Shown here: positions 16,946 to 26,717 of the stretch, piece after piece
How positions within the stretch are numbered: position 1 is the first letter of the stretch
Layout: the number at the start of each line of letters is the position of its first letter
Assembly (NCBI GenBank): GCA_030616425.1
Contig: JAUWXJ010000001.1
Span: 1 to 55,702 of the forward strand
DNA from: Desulfobacterales bacterium
Lineage (GTDB): Bacteria; Desulfobacterota; Desulfobacteria; Desulfobacterales; C00003060
DNA length: 55,702 bases
Reading direction: 5' to 3'
The notes under the pieces: generated by a model
Told to the model about the DNA's origin: nothing
Databases searched by the model: none
What the model saw: only the letters and a program-made list of their open reading frames with translations
Program-made: the position numbers and the translations under genes

Positions 16946-18841
16946 TTACAAGGTTACGTTTTCAAGTCTGAGCCAATGGCAGAGAATCAAGAGGGTCCAT
17001 AGCTTCTTGGCATGGGACTTCGCACCTGATCCGTGCTCTTCCAATAGCCTTTCGATCATTTCACTTTTTACAATCTTGTGAAGATTCGTTTTTGCCAGAA
17101 GTTCGTCCCGTAAGTATTCAAAAAGATCCTCTCTTAACCACTTGGAAACCGGGGCTGAGAAGCCCATCTTGGAGCGATTCTTAAAGCTCTCAGGTAGCCA
17201 ATCAGAAAATGTGTCTTTCAATATCCGCTTGCCTTCACCAGACAGCCGTCTCTTGTAATGCCCCGGCAAGCTCACTGCAAACTCTATCAACTCATGATCC
17301 AGAAAAGGCGACCGACTTTCAAGGGAATTCATCATGCTGCATATATCTACCTTAAACAGGATGTCTTCAGGTAGATATGTTTTTTGATCTATGTAAAAAT
17401 ACCTGTTAAATATGTCGTCTGTCTCATACCGTTCCACAAATTTCCTCAAATAGTCTACCGTGCCATGAGGGCCGGTAATTTGTCTCATCTGCTTAGTATA
17501 GAACATCTCTTTTTCATTGTCTGAAAAAAATGCAAGAAGATAATGATAGCGTTCAAGACCTTTTAGCCCCAGAATCTCATCGCCTTTTGATGTTGGGAAT
17601 CTTTTGTTCCGCCGCCTTTTATTGAAAAGCCTTTCCAAAGATAGTACTAGTTTTCTGATATATATCCATAGGCCTATACTGTAGAAATGTTCTAAATAGT
17701 CAGCTCTCGCTGCTAGAGTAAACCTCCTGTAACCACCAAAGGACTCGTCCCCTCCGTCTCCGGTGAGTACGACTTTCAGATCCCTTCCTGCAAAATTAGA
17801 AACGTAGTATGTCGGTATGGCAGAAGAATCCGCCATGGGCTCGCCAAAGGATTTGACCAAATTCGGAAGGATGTCAATCGCCCGAGGCTTCACGATCATC
17901 TCATTATGATCCGTTCCATATCTATCGGCAATTTGTCTTGCATAGGGAAGTTCATTGTAAGACTCATCCTCAAAGCCTATAGAATAAGTTTTGATAGGTT
18001 CGTCCGAAAATGTGCTCATCGCCGCAACAGTGAGACTAGAATCAATACCTCCGCTCAGAAAGGCGCCTATAGGTACATCGCTAATCATCCTTATCTTTGT
18101 TGCTTCCAAAAATATGCTTCTCAGCCTCTCACAGGCCTCGTAATAGCCAATCTTCTCCCTCTTTTCGACAGGCAAATCCCAGTAACATACAACCTTTTTA
18201 ATAAGCCCATCTTTTACAATCATGAAATGACCAGGGGGAAGTTTTGAAATGGACTTGTACCCCGTCATGGGAGACGGAATATACTGAAACGTAAAAAAGA
18301 AATCTATCGCCCTGTAATTTATACGCCTGGAAATGGACTCGTTCAAGGAAAATAGCCCCTGAATTTCAGATGCAAAATAAAACCCTTCTGGCTGTTCTGT
18401 ATATATCAGAGGCTTAACACCCATACGGTCCCTTGCAAGGAACAAAAGCCCTTCGTTGCGGTCCCACAAGGCAAACGCAAACATTCCTCTCATGTACTTG
18501 AGACAGTCCACACCATACTCCTCATAGAGATGTATGACTGTCTCGGTATCACTTTTGGTCTTAAACTCGTGGCCTTTTTTCAACAAGGTTTGCCTAAGCT
18601 CAGGGAAATTATATACCTCACCATTGTACGTTATCCACACGGATTCATCCTCATTGGCCATGGGCTGTTGACCTGTGTCAACATCTATGATCGACAGGCG
18701 GCTATGGGCAAGCCCCACCCGACCATCCGTAAAATAGCCCTTTTCATCAGGGCCCCTGTGGTGCAGGGTTTGTGATGCTCTTTTCAAAGCATCCTCAGAC
18801 CCTTTCCCGTCCTTTAGGAAAAATCCTGCAATCCCGCACAT
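16946..18841 (-). CDS. asnB: asparagine-synthetase-like glutamine amidotransferase (copy 1)
   Basis: A 631-residue protein with the N-terminal class II glutaminase domain (nucleophile Cys2 in MCGIAG, HHRGPDEKG near 27-35, YNGEVYN) and the C-terminal ATP-pyrophosphatase domain with SGGIDSS at 263-269 and TGDGGDESFGGY. It can activate a carboxylate as an acyl-adenylate and amidate it with ammonia from glutamine. The classical substrate is aspartate. In polysaccharide loci homologs such as WbpS are thought to amidate uronic acids. A second copy lies two genes upstream with a GT4 between them, which favours the sugar role for at least one. Confidence 0.92.
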   Translation of the reverse strand: MCGIAGFFLKDGKGSEDALKRASQTLHHRGPDEKGYFTDGRVGLAHSRLSIIDVDTGQQPMANEDESVWITYNGEVYNFPELRQTLLKKGHEFKTKSDTETVIHLYEEYGVDCLKYMRGMFAFALWDRNEGLLFLARDRMGVKPLIYTEQPEGFYFASEIQGLFSLNESISRRINYRAIDFFFTFQYIPSPMTGYKSISKLPPGHFMIVKDGLIKKVVCYWDLPVEKREKIGYYEACERLRSIFLEATKIRMISDVPIGAFLSGGIDSSLTVAAMSTFSDEPIKTYSIGFEDESYNELPYARQIADRYGTDHNEMIVKPRAIDILPNLVKSFGEPMADSSAIPTYYVSNFAGRDLKVVLTGDGGDESFGGYRRFTLAARADYLEHFYSIGLWIYIRKLVLSLERLFNKRRRNKRFPTSKGDEILGLKGLERYHYLLAFFSDNEKEMFYTKQMRQITGPHGTVDYLRKFVERYETDDIFNRYFYIDQKTYLPEDILFKVDICSMMNSLESRSPFLDHELIEFAVSLPGHYKRRLSGEGKRILKDTFSDWLPESFKNRSKMGFSAPVSKWLREDLFEYLRDELLAKTNLHKIVKSEMIERLLEEHGSGAKSHAKKLWTLLILCHWLRLENVTL

Positions 18842-18848
18842 GACTCAG

Positions 18849-19973
18849 TCATCTGCCCCCTGTGAGGTTGCGAAAGGCCTCTAGATGTCTCCCGGCATTG
18901 GCAGCCCATGTGAAGTGCTCAACAACACGCTCTCTTGCACTAGCGCCATAAGATCTTCTTAGGTCATCATCTTCCAATATCTTAATTACAGCGCCCGCTA
19001 ATGCCTCTCTGTCCCTGGGAGTAACCAAAAACCCAGTCTGTCTATCAATTATGATTTCGGGAATTCCTCCAAGCCGACTCCCAATAGCTGGAATTCCGCA
19101 AGCCATTGCCTCTACCAGAGTGATGCCAAATGCCTCTTCAGCGATACTGGGCTGGACCATCACGTCAGCAAGGGAAATGTATTCCGGCAATCTCTCGTGT
19201 GGAATTTCTCCAACAAAAATTACTGAATCTTCTAACTTCATTTCTCTGCATTTTATCTGTAAGACATCCAGGTATTCACCCCCACCTACAATCACCCAAC
19301 TGACATCAGGTATCACCTTTTTAATAGCAGGTAACGTATCCATCAGTACCTGCAATCCTTTCCAACCAACCACTCGACCGACCGTAATGATTACCTTGCT
19401 CTCTTTTAGCCCCAGGCTGGCAGCTAAATTCAGATCCCTTTCTCCGGGCTTGAATTTGTCTATGTCAACCCCGTTGTGAATAACCTCAACCGGAACTTTA
19501 TAGTGAGTCCGGAGCTGATCTGCGTTGTAATGTGAACTGGAAATGAAATAGTCAACACAACGCACAAAAAAGCGATCAGTCATATAAAATTCTCGTCCCC
19601 CTGAGCGGTATACGACCTTAAAATCCTTCTTGCGTTTCGACCAAAACATAGCCGGAAAATCAAATGGTTTAACAATCACCACAATGTCATAATCCTGTGA
19701 GAGGAAAAAATGTCGGGCATTGTATACAAATGTGAGGCGCTCTATCAGGCGGCTACCGCGGGTTCCGCCCACTGGCACTTTTTCAGCAGGATAGAAGGGA
19801 AACGTGACGACTCGAACACCCGGAATCTGCAGTCCCCGTGACCCTGGTGGCTTGCCACCCAGGATATCTATCGTACATCCGAGCTTTGCTAACTCCGATG
19901 CCAACTCTCGACAATACGTTTCTAAACCACCGACCAGAACAGTGGTTGTAACGTTAAAAAAGCAAACCCGCAT
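18849..19973 (-). CDS. glycosyltransferase family 4
   Basis: A GT4 enzyme of 374 residues when started at ATG 19973 (MRVCFFNVTTTVLVGG), which gives the typical N-terminal strand and glycine loop; the frame extends 22 codons further with no conservation. The donor domain has ITVGRVVGWKGLQVL, VMVQPSIAEEAFGITLVEAMACGIP (the EX7E motif) and GGIPEIIIDRQTGFLV. The sugar is not identifiable. It is sandwiched between two asparagine-synthetase-like genes with gaps of about 8-12 bp, so it probably handles the sugar that is amidated or its neighbour. Confidence 0.92.
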   Translation of the reverse strand: MRVCFFNVTTTVLVGGLETYCRELASELAKLGCTIDILGGKPPGSRGLQIPGVRVVTFPFYPAEKVPVGGTRGSRLIERLTFVYNARHFFLSQDYDIVVIVKPFDFPAMFWSKRKKDFKVVYRSGGREFYMTDRFFVRCVDYFISSSHYNADQLRTHYKVPVEVIHNGVDIDKFKPGERDLNLAASLGLKESKVIITVGRVVGWKGLQVLMDTLPAIKKVIPDVSWVIVGGGEYLDVLQIKCREMKLEDSVIFVGEIPHERLPEYISLADVMVQPSIAEEAFGITLVEAMACGIPAIGSRLGGIPEIIIDRQTGFLVTPRDREALAGAVIKILEDDDLRRSYGASARERVVEHFTWAANAGRHLEAFRNLTGGR

Positions 19974-19984
19974 TCTACAATCCT

Positions 19985-21865
19985 CTAAAAAGTTACACGA
20001 AATGCCTTGGCCCACAGAACAAAAACGTAAAGCAACCAAATCTTAGGCCAATTGTCGCACCTCCCCGCGAAGTGCTCTGCAAGGAGTCTATTTACTGTTG
20101 CTTTATCAAAAAGTTTTCCCACAGAATCGTGTTTTTCAATCTCTTGTGCTATCTTGCTATCTGCTCTGCTACTTCCCATCCACTTTCTAATCGGTGCGCT
20201 AAAGCCCTTTTTCTCTCGTTCAAAAAAACCAGGATCTATGGCCCGTCGCATGCAGTATTTAAGTATCTTTTTGCTATGCCCTCCTGCAATCTTATACTCC
20301 GAAGGCATAGATGCCGCAAACTCTATTATTCTATGGTCCAACAGCGGTGAGCGGTACTCCAAAGATACAGCCATACTTGCGACATCTGCCTTTACCATCA
20401 ACCCACCTAGATAGATAAAAAGATCCGAATAGATCATGTTGTCAAGAACATCGTTAGAACTCTCTCGGTCATAAAACTGACCCAAATAGGCTGCTGGAAG
20501 GCCATGATCTCCCGCAGCAAGCAATTTTCTCCTTTGCTCTTCAGAAAAGTACTCCAGCATCTTTATATACCGATCACTTCCCCCTACACGTAGCGCCTCG
20601 TCCATTTTTGTATTGGGAAAATAACAATGCCGCCTTTTCTTGTTCAAGAGTCTCTCAAAAAACAGTGACAATCTCCTTAACATGATCCAGAAGGGAAGCA
20701 TTCCGTTTCTGCATATCTTTTCTGAAATCAGGACACTGCGATAACGCTTATATCCGCCGAAGTTTTCATCTCCGCCATCACCTGCCAGCGCTACAGTCAC
20801 TTTTTCGCGTGCTAATCTGCACACGTAGTATGTTGGAATGATAGACTGATCGCCAAAAGGCTCCCCCATTTTTAAAACCAGCTTATCTATCAAAGATATT
20901 TCTGACGCATCTATAACAGCTTCTGTATGGTCTGTGCCGAACTGTTCTGCAATCTTCTGTGCGTAAGGGAGTTCGTTAAACCTCTTGTCTTCAAAGCCGA
21001 TAGAAAATGTCTTGACCTCCGGCAGCGATTCTGCAAGGGCTGCAACTATCAGGGAAGAGTCTACGCCCCCACTCAAAAAAGCACCCAAGGGAACATCCGA
21101 AATGGTTCGCAACCTCACAGCGTCAAGGAAAAGCTCCTTTAACTGTTCTGCGGCAGTTTCAAAATCGACCTCTCTTTTTGGTTGAAAACACGGGTTCCAG
21201 TACTGGACTTCTCTCTTTATCCTACCATCTTGGATAAGCATGAAGTGGCCAGGCTTGACTTTTCGTATGGCAGCAAAGGCCGAGTATGGCGCAGGTATAT
21301 ATTGAAATGTGAAGTACAGCTGAAGAGCATCGTGATCGAGATCCCTGGATATCTCCTTAACCGAAAAAAGCGCATTGATCTCCGAACCAAAAACGACGCC
21401 ATCTTCACTCTCATGGTAATACATGGGCTTTTTGCCGACTCGATCCCGTACCAGAATAACTCTGTTCCTATCTTTATCATAGAGCGCAATAGCAAACATT
21501 CCGAGGAGTTTCTCTAGAAACCCATCTCCATATTCAGCATAAAGGTAAAGCGCCACCTCAGTATCAGAACGTGTCCTGAAAACATAACCTTTAGCCTCTA
21601 ATTCACGGCGTAGTCGTTGAAAATTGTATATTTCCCCATTGAGGACAATTGTGTACCTACCATCTTCCGATGTCATTGGCTGGGCCCCGCCCTCAATGTC
21701 GATGATGGAAAGCCGACGGTGGCCGAGGATGATACGACCCTCATCCACAAAGATCCCTTCGTCATCAGGACCTCTGTGTTCGAGCAAACCGAGCGCCTTC
21801 CGGAAGGTTTCTTTGGAGTGAAGATCATGACCGTTACGACTTACGTTACCCAGAATGCCACACAT
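19985..21865 (-). CDS. asnB: asparagine-synthetase-like glutamine amidotransferase (copy 2)
   Basis: A 626-residue paralog of the neighbouring amidotransferase with the same layout: Cys2 glutaminase domain (MCGILGN, EHRGPDDEG), then the synthetase domain with SGGVDSS at 265-271 and AGDGGDENFGGYKRY. The two copies share the FTFQYIP and ISDVP segments but differ widely elsewhere, so they are old paralogs and not a recent duplication. Two amidotransferases this close suggest two different acceptors, for example two uronic acids or one sugar and one aminoacyl group. An asparagine-supply role for one of them is possible. Confidence 0.92.
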   Translation of the reverse strand: MCGILGNVSRNGHDLHSKETFRKALGLLEHRGPDDEGIFVDEGRIILGHRRLSIIDIEGGAQPMTSEDGRYTIVLNGEIYNFQRLRRELEAKGYVFRTRSDTEVALYLYAEYGDGFLEKLLGMFAIALYDKDRNRVILVRDRVGKKPMYYHESEDGVVFGSEINALFSVKEISRDLDHDALQLYFTFQYIPAPYSAFAAIRKVKPGHFMLIQDGRIKREVQYWNPCFQPKREVDFETAAEQLKELFLDAVRLRTISDVPLGAFLSGGVDSSLIVAALAESLPEVKTFSIGFEDKRFNELPYAQKIAEQFGTDHTEAVIDASEISLIDKLVLKMGEPFGDQSIIPTYYVCRLAREKVTVALAGDGGDENFGGYKRYRSVLISEKICRNGMLPFWIMLRRLSLFFERLLNKKRRHCYFPNTKMDEALRVGGSDRYIKMLEYFSEEQRRKLLAAGDHGLPAAYLGQFYDRESSNDVLDNMIYSDLFIYLGGLMVKADVASMAVSLEYRSPLLDHRIIEFAASMPSEYKIAGGHSKKILKYCMRRAIDPGFFEREKKGFSAPIRKWMGSSRADSKIAQEIEKHDSVGKLFDKATVNRLLAEHFAGRCDNWPKIWLLYVFVLWAKAFRVTF

Positions 21866-22056
21866 TTTGATTCTCGTTGCTGGTTTTATAACAATCTCAT
21901 CAACTTAAGGTGTAATTTCACAGGACAAGGGACATCGCCTCTCTTCGGCATCCAATGCCTTCAAAAGGTATGCTGTTATGGTCGATGGAAATGGCTGTAT
22001 GCCTGCGTTCAGCGATATTCCTCGCCCTGTGTCGTGGATAGGGAACGGGTCTTAAG

Positions 22057-23280
22057 TTAATGACATTGAGTTTTATAAGCCAATTCTTGAGCGCTACTCT
22101 GCAATATCCGCGAATAGAGGTTTTCCAATTCGTCGGCAACTCTTTGCCAGGAGAAAGATCGTTCAACATCTCTCCGGGCATTTTTAGCAACCTTGCCTCC
22201 AAGTTCAGAATCATCCAATACTGCCAATATCTTGCTCGCTAGCTCAGACGCATTCCGGGCATCGTTGACCAGAATACCGTTTACTTCATCGGTGATAAAC
22301 TCGGGAATACCACCCTTATTGGTCGTCACGATCGGAAGCCCGGCAGCAGCAGCTTCAAGCAAGGCTGTTGGGAAAGGATCGTTCCATATTGCAGGCAGGA
22401 CAAAGACGTCGCCTATTGTATAGAAGTCAGGCATCTGGAGCGGCGGGATTGTGTCAGTCAGGATGATAGCCTTTCTATCTTTGACCAACTCCCGAATTTG
22501 TTTGCCGTAAACAGCTTTCCTGTTGTCAGGGTCATCACTTTTTCGGATATCGCCTGCCAGGACAAGTTTAACGGCATGGCCCTTTGACGCCTCCTTTACT
22601 AACGTAAATGCCTCAACCAACTCCTTGACGCCCTTCTCGTGTACAATCCTGCCTGCAAACAAGACCACAATATCATTTTCTCTTAGCCCAAACTTTCCGC
22701 GAGTCCTTTGACGAATATCAGGGACTTCCCAAACAGGCCTTATTCGAGCCACATCGGTCCCTGTATATACGGTAGTGATTTTTCCCCTTGAAACCCCATA
22801 ACCCGCATTGAGCCATGAAGCAATGTAATGGCTGCAAGCAATAAAATGATCAACATGTTTAAGAAGATGACTATCTATCTCCTTTTCATTTGCTACATGT
22901 AACAATAGTTTGCTATTAGATCTTTTTGCATAGCGCCACATACGCCTCAACAACTTGGGCTCATTATGAAGGTGAACAATTTCCGGCCTCAGCTTGGCAA
23001 TTCGTCTGCCTACCCTATCATTGAATGAATACGGATCCCAGGGCACGATTTTTTGGAAGATTCGCCTATAGGCTTTTCCTATCTTAATGCGCTCATAGCT
23101 CACCCCGTCGATGACCTCTTTCTCTAAAAAGCCGGGAAACCACCTTGAATAGACCACCGGCCTAAACCGCTTGGCGTGTTTTGCCACATTATATACCCTC
23201 AGTTCGGTGCCCGCACTGTTGATAGGCGGTACAGGGTTAAATGGAGGGACAACATGTGCAATCTTACAAATCTTTTCCAT
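22057..23280 (-). CDS. glycosyltransferase family 4
   Basis: A 407-residue GT4 enzyme. The acceptor domain starts KIAHVVPPFNPVPPINSAGTE, a form common in GT4 proteins that open with a Pro-rich glycine loop. The donor domain has VLFAGRIVHEKGVKELVEAF and VLPAIWNDPFPTALLEAAAAGLP (EX7E region). It begins the run of four coupled glycosyltransferases, overlapping the GT9 upstream by 17 bases. Downstream, about 190 bp with no convincing gene separate it from the second amidotransferase. Confidence 0.92.
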   Translation of the reverse strand: MEKICKIAHVVPPFNPVPPINSAGTELRVYNVAKHAKRFRPVVYSRWFPGFLEKEVIDGVSYERIKIGKAYRRIFQKIVPWDPYSFNDRVGRRIAKLRPEIVHLHNEPKLLRRMWRYAKRSNSKLLLHVANEKEIDSHLLKHVDHFIACSHYIASWLNAGYGVSRGKITTVYTGTDVARIRPVWEVPDIRQRTRGKFGLRENDIVVLFAGRIVHEKGVKELVEAFTLVKEASKGHAVKLVLAGDIRKSDDPDNRKAVYGKQIRELVKDRKAIILTDTIPPLQMPDFYTIGDVFVLPAIWNDPFPTALLEAAAAGLPIVTTNKGGIPEFITDEVNGILVNDARNASELASKILAVLDDSELGGKVAKNARRDVERSFSWQRVADELENLYSRILQSSAQELAYKTQCH

Positions 23281-24412
23281 AAATCGTCTTCATTGCAGTT
23301 ACAAGCTTTTCAAAAACCTCATCAACGCCGATTTGATCCATGCATATGTTGTTCTTGCATCTCTTCGTTGTGCAAACCTCGCAAGTCGGAGCCGTCTGAA
23401 TGACAAAATGCCTGTCCTTATCATAAAGTGGTCCTATCAACCGATGATCTGTAGGCCCATACAGGGAAATCGTCGGAGTGTTTACCGAGATCGCCATGTG
23501 CAAAGGACCGGTATCGGGCACAATAAAGAGTGAGAGCCTTTTCAAAAGTGCTGCCACCTCAATTGGAGAAAAAAGCCCCGCCGCGTTGATTATCTGATCT
23601 CGATTCCTTAACTTTGTAATTATCTTTGCTATCTTTTTCCTGTCCTGCTGAGAACCGGTCAGTATCACTGCTATATGATCGGCGACAGAGGCGATCATAT
23701 CGAGGAACTCAATGTTCTTACTCATAGGCCACATCCTGTAGCGGCCCGCCGCAAATATGTGGATGCCTACCAATTTCCTTTGGCTTCTGCCTTTCCAGGC
23801 TTCAATTCTATCGTCAACCTCTCTCTGGGTCTTTTCATCAATGTTCACATACATCCGGGTGTCGCCTGTTGAACAATTTATCAAGTCGAATATCTTAAGC
23901 CTGTTTTCAATATAGTGGGCGTTCGGATCAAGATAAGACATTGCTCCAATATCTTGGTTTGAAAGAAGAAATTTGAATCGAGTTGTATCATTGGGAATTC
24001 TTATTATGAATAAAGCACCGGGAAAATAGACCAACGGTATGATATCCGGATCATTGCCATGAAATATGAGCGCCAGATCAAACTTTTCTTTTTTCAGCAG
24101 GCCAATGGTCTTGAAGAATTTTCTATACTTTCCTTTGTAAGGAATGATCCCATCAAGATACGGGTCTTTTTCAAAGAGCGAGGCCCAACTCTCACGTACA
24201 AGTAACTTTATTTGTGAATCCGGAAAGTTTTCGCGTGCAGCCCTTATCGCAGGGGTAGAAAGGATTGTGTCTCCAAGGCCTGTAGTAAGGACAAGCAGGA
24301 TGCTTCTTACCTTGCCTTTGTCAAAATTTTCAAGGGATGTTTCGCGCTTATCTCGCCATTTTGTAAAGTGCGCCACACCATAGAGAAGGTTATCAAGAAT
24401 TTTTATTTTCAT
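23264..24412 (-). CDS. glycosyltransferase family 9 (heptosyltransferase-like)
   Basis: A 382-residue GT9 protein with SILLVLTTGLGDTILSTPAIRAAR near residue 37, the donor-site motif FIVPDTGPLHMAISVNTPTISLYG, and a cysteine cluster (CEVCTTKRC) near the C-terminus that is frequent in this family. About 35 residues precede the first strand, more than in WaaC. The GPLH form matches WaaF/WaaQ-like enzymes. It overlaps its neighbours on both sides (17 and 20 bases), indicating a tightly coupled operon. Confidence 0.92.
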   Translation of the reverse strand: MKIKILDNLLYGVAHFTKWRDKRETSLENFDKGKVRSILLVLTTGLGDTILSTPAIRAARENFPDSQIKLLVRESWASLFEKDPYLDGIIPYKGKYRKFFKTIGLLKKEKFDLALIFHGNDPDIIPLVYFPGALFIIRIPNDTTRFKFLLSNQDIGAMSYLDPNAHYIENRLKIFDLINCSTGDTRMYVNIDEKTQREVDDRIEAWKGRSQRKLVGIHIFAAGRYRMWPMSKNIEFLDMIASVADHIAVILTGSQQDRKKIAKIITKLRNRDQIINAAGLFSPIEVAALLKRLSLFIVPDTGPLHMAISVNTPTISLYGPTDHRLIGPLYDKDRHFVIQTAPTCEVCTTKRCKNNICMDQIGVDEVFEKLVTAMKTIYGKDL

Positions 24413-25562
24413 TATATTGACTCAACATAGCTTCATAACACTCGACAGTTTCTCTAACATGATTCTCTATGTCCATTAATCGGTATTTTCTTTTCGCCCA
24501 CTTTATTGTTTCACTGTTCCCCTGTCGCAGAAGCCTTTGTATTGCATCTTTCAGAGCTCCAACGTCAGATGGGTCTTCCAAGCAAACCCCTGTGATTCCA
24601 TCCTCTATTAACTCCGAAACGCCATTTATCTTACTCGTCACGACCGGAACTCCTGAGGCCATTGCCTCAAGGCAAGCATTGCTGAACGGATCATAAACTG
24701 TGGGCAAGACAAAAACATCTGCGGCTGCATACAACTTTTCAGATTCCTTTGTTGGACCACAAAACAATACATTATCAATAACCCCGAGCATTCTAGCTTG
24801 TCTCTTATATCTTCTCGAATAGTTCCTGCCAGCTACAATGAGCTTTATCTTAGGATCATGCATCATGCTCAATGCTTCGATGGCAAACTTCAGTCCTTTT
24901 CGTTCAAAACCAGAGCCAAGAAAGAGCATAGCACTCTCGTCTTCTGCGATTCCAAGCCGAGCCCTCACAGCCTTTCTATATTTTTTTCTGTTATCAGGAT
25001 GAAAGCGAGTGCTGTCCACGGCATTAAGGATCACACGGATTCGCTCAGGCGGGAAATTATAGTGGCGAATAATCTCCTCTTTTCCTCTTTCAGAGTTTGC
25101 TATTACTATTTTCGTATTGTTCTGCTTGAAAATTTGTTTTTCGATCCATAAAAAGACCCAATGAAGAGGATTGACTCGCACCAGGAAAGTCTTCCAAGGC
25201 GCTTCGTATTTCGCGCGCTGAATCAGCCACTCTTTGTGGCATCCGTCACCTGCCCTGTATATGTCCTGATAAAGGGTCCGCTCAAAGCTATGTATAACGT
25301 CAAAGCGCTCCTTCTTTAACAACCTTCTGGCATTGATAGCAAAGGAAAGGAGCTTCAGAACTGACAGCCCCTTGATCATGGGAACCTTATGAAAAAATAG
25401 CCTCCCGGTTTTGGGTTGTGAGATACCAGTTTCAGATTCCCACTGATTGGCAAAGATGTGTACCTCATGGCCTAACCCAAGTAAGTGTTCGACCAACGTG
25501 TCAAGATATCGTTCTGCGCCTCCAAAGGGAGAATATTTCTTGCGAATCAGGGCAAGTTTCAT
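24393..25562 (-). CDS. glycosyltransferase family 4, WaaG-like
   Basis: A 389-residue GT4 enzyme whose N-terminus MKLALIRKKYSPFGGAERYL, together with FDVIHSFERTLYQDIYRAGDG and CHKEWL, closely follows the LPS core glucosyltransferase WaaG pattern. WaaG adds the first outer-core glucose to heptose II. The donor domain has LFLGSGFERKGLKFAIEAL and VFVLPTVYDPFSNACLEAMASG. It overlaps the adjacent GT9 by 20 bases. The WaaG assignment rests on motif similarity alone, and the sugar could differ. Confidence 0.85.
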   Translation of the reverse strand: MKLALIRKKYSPFGGAERYLDTLVEHLLGLGHEVHIFANQWESETGISQPKTGRLFFHKVPMIKGLSVLKLLSFAINARRLLKKERFDVIHSFERTLYQDIYRAGDGCHKEWLIQRAKYEAPWKTFLVRVNPLHWVFLWIEKQIFKQNNTKIVIANSERGKEEIIRHYNFPPERIRVILNAVDSTRFHPDNRKKYRKAVRARLGIAEDESAMLFLGSGFERKGLKFAIEALSMMHDPKIKLIVAGRNYSRRYKRQARMLGVIDNVLFCGPTKESEKLYAAADVFVLPTVYDPFSNACLEAMASGVPVVTSKINGVSELIEDGITGVCLEDPSDVGALKDAIQRLLRQGNSETIKWAKRKYRLMDIENHVRETVECYEAMLSQYNENKNS

Positions 25563-25606
25563 TCCCTATACTTTTCCATTCACATGGGAACCTTTTCCTG
25601 GCATTT

Positions 25607-26677
25607 TCAATTCCGCCAAGTTCCATCCTTGAGCTTTTGATCAACAGCCCTATAAACCTCTTCAGGAGTAATTGCTTCCAGGCATTCGCTAACCTTGCTC
25701 CCGTCGCACCCGTCGCGCCCGCAAGGCTGACAGTCCCAACCTTTCTTTATGACAATATGACCGTTACCCCAAGGGCCCCACATGTGGTCCCCGGACGGGC
25801 CGAACAGAGCAATCACAAGTGTATTTACTGCAGCAGCGATATGCATGGGAGCGCTGTCAACACCAATGAACAAAATACTCCTTGATATGCAATATGCCAG
25901 CTGTTTAAGGGAAAGCATCCCAGACAAGTCTATCGGAGGATAGTCGACAAGCGATAAGATCTCCTTGACCCGTTTTCTCTCTTTTTCGTCAGGCGCACTC
26001 GTGATAATGACAGACAACCCATGTTTTTCTCTTATGTAGTCACACAACAGGGCATATCCTCTAGAATTCCAGGCCTTAAAAAGCCAACGTGACGTGGGAT
26101 GAAGGACGACATATGGCCGGTCTTCGCCTAAACCCCTTTCCGACAAAAGCCTCACACAGGCTTCTGAATCTCTTTCCGACCAAAATATCGACAATCTCTT
26201 GTCAGATGGCTCTATTCCAAGGGCCCGCACCAAAGTCAAATTATAGTCTACCATGTGTTGAGTTGTCGTGCTTATCTTAACAAGCTTCGTAAATGCATGA
26301 TGGCGTCCCAGAAAGGTTCTTTTGTGCGGCTCAAACCCAATCCTCTCTTTGGCACAGGTTACAAACCCGAGGAATGCCCCTCTGTCCCCGGCACTCAGTT
26401 CGAGGACAAGATCAAAACTCTTTCCTCTTAGCTTCATCAGAAAACCCAGATGTCTAAGCATCCTGCTGGCAAAGGGAGCACCCTCTGCTCTGTCCAGAAC
26501 AATCACCTCATCTATAGCCGGATTCAGTGTAACCATATCCTCCGTTCCTTTCGGCACAAGCACTGACAATCGGCTTTCCGGATACGCCTCCTTCAGCGCT
26601 GTGAAAACAGGAGTAGCTACCAGCACATCGCCGATATGTTTTAATTTAATAACCAAAATATTTTGATATGCTTTCAA
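25607..26677 (-). CDS. glycosyltransferase family 9, WaaQ/RfaQ-like heptosyltransferase
   Basis: A 356-residue GT9 protein. The N-terminus ILVIKLKHIGDVLVATPVF is the form seen in WaaQ (heptosyltransferase III). The donor site reads LFIGVDSAPMHIAAAVNTLVIALFG, and a Cys-rich tail follows (CQPCGRDGC). In enterics WaaQ adds a branch heptose next to the WaaG glucose, and here the gene stands right before the WaaG-like gene, which agrees. A 238 bp gap upstream is filled by a palindromic element. Confidence 0.87.
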   Translation of the reverse strand: MKAYQNILVIKLKHIGDVLVATPVFTALKEAYPESRLSVLVPKGTEDMVTLNPAIDEVIVLDRAEGAPFASRMLRHLGFLMKLRGKSFDLVLELSAGDRGAFLGFVTCAKERIGFEPHKRTFLGRHHAFTKLVKISTTTQHMVDYNLTLVRALGIEPSDKRLSIFWSERDSEACVRLLSERGLGEDRPYVVLHPTSRWLFKAWNSRGYALLCDYIREKHGLSVIITSAPDEKERKRVKEILSLVDYPPIDLSGMLSLKQLAYCISRSILFIGVDSAPMHIAAAVNTLVIALFGPSGDHMWGPWGNGHIVIKKGWDCQPCGRDGCDGSKVSECLEAITPEEVYRAVDQKLKDGTWRN

Positions 26678-26717
26678 TGCTACCTTATCTTACTTTCTCA
26701 GCATGACGCAATTCTTT

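Noticed and set aside
21866..22056. Possible small gene between the second asnB and the GT4
   Set aside because: No frame with a ribosome binding site and a recognisable protein was found. The plus-strand frame here is a shadow of asnB sequence.
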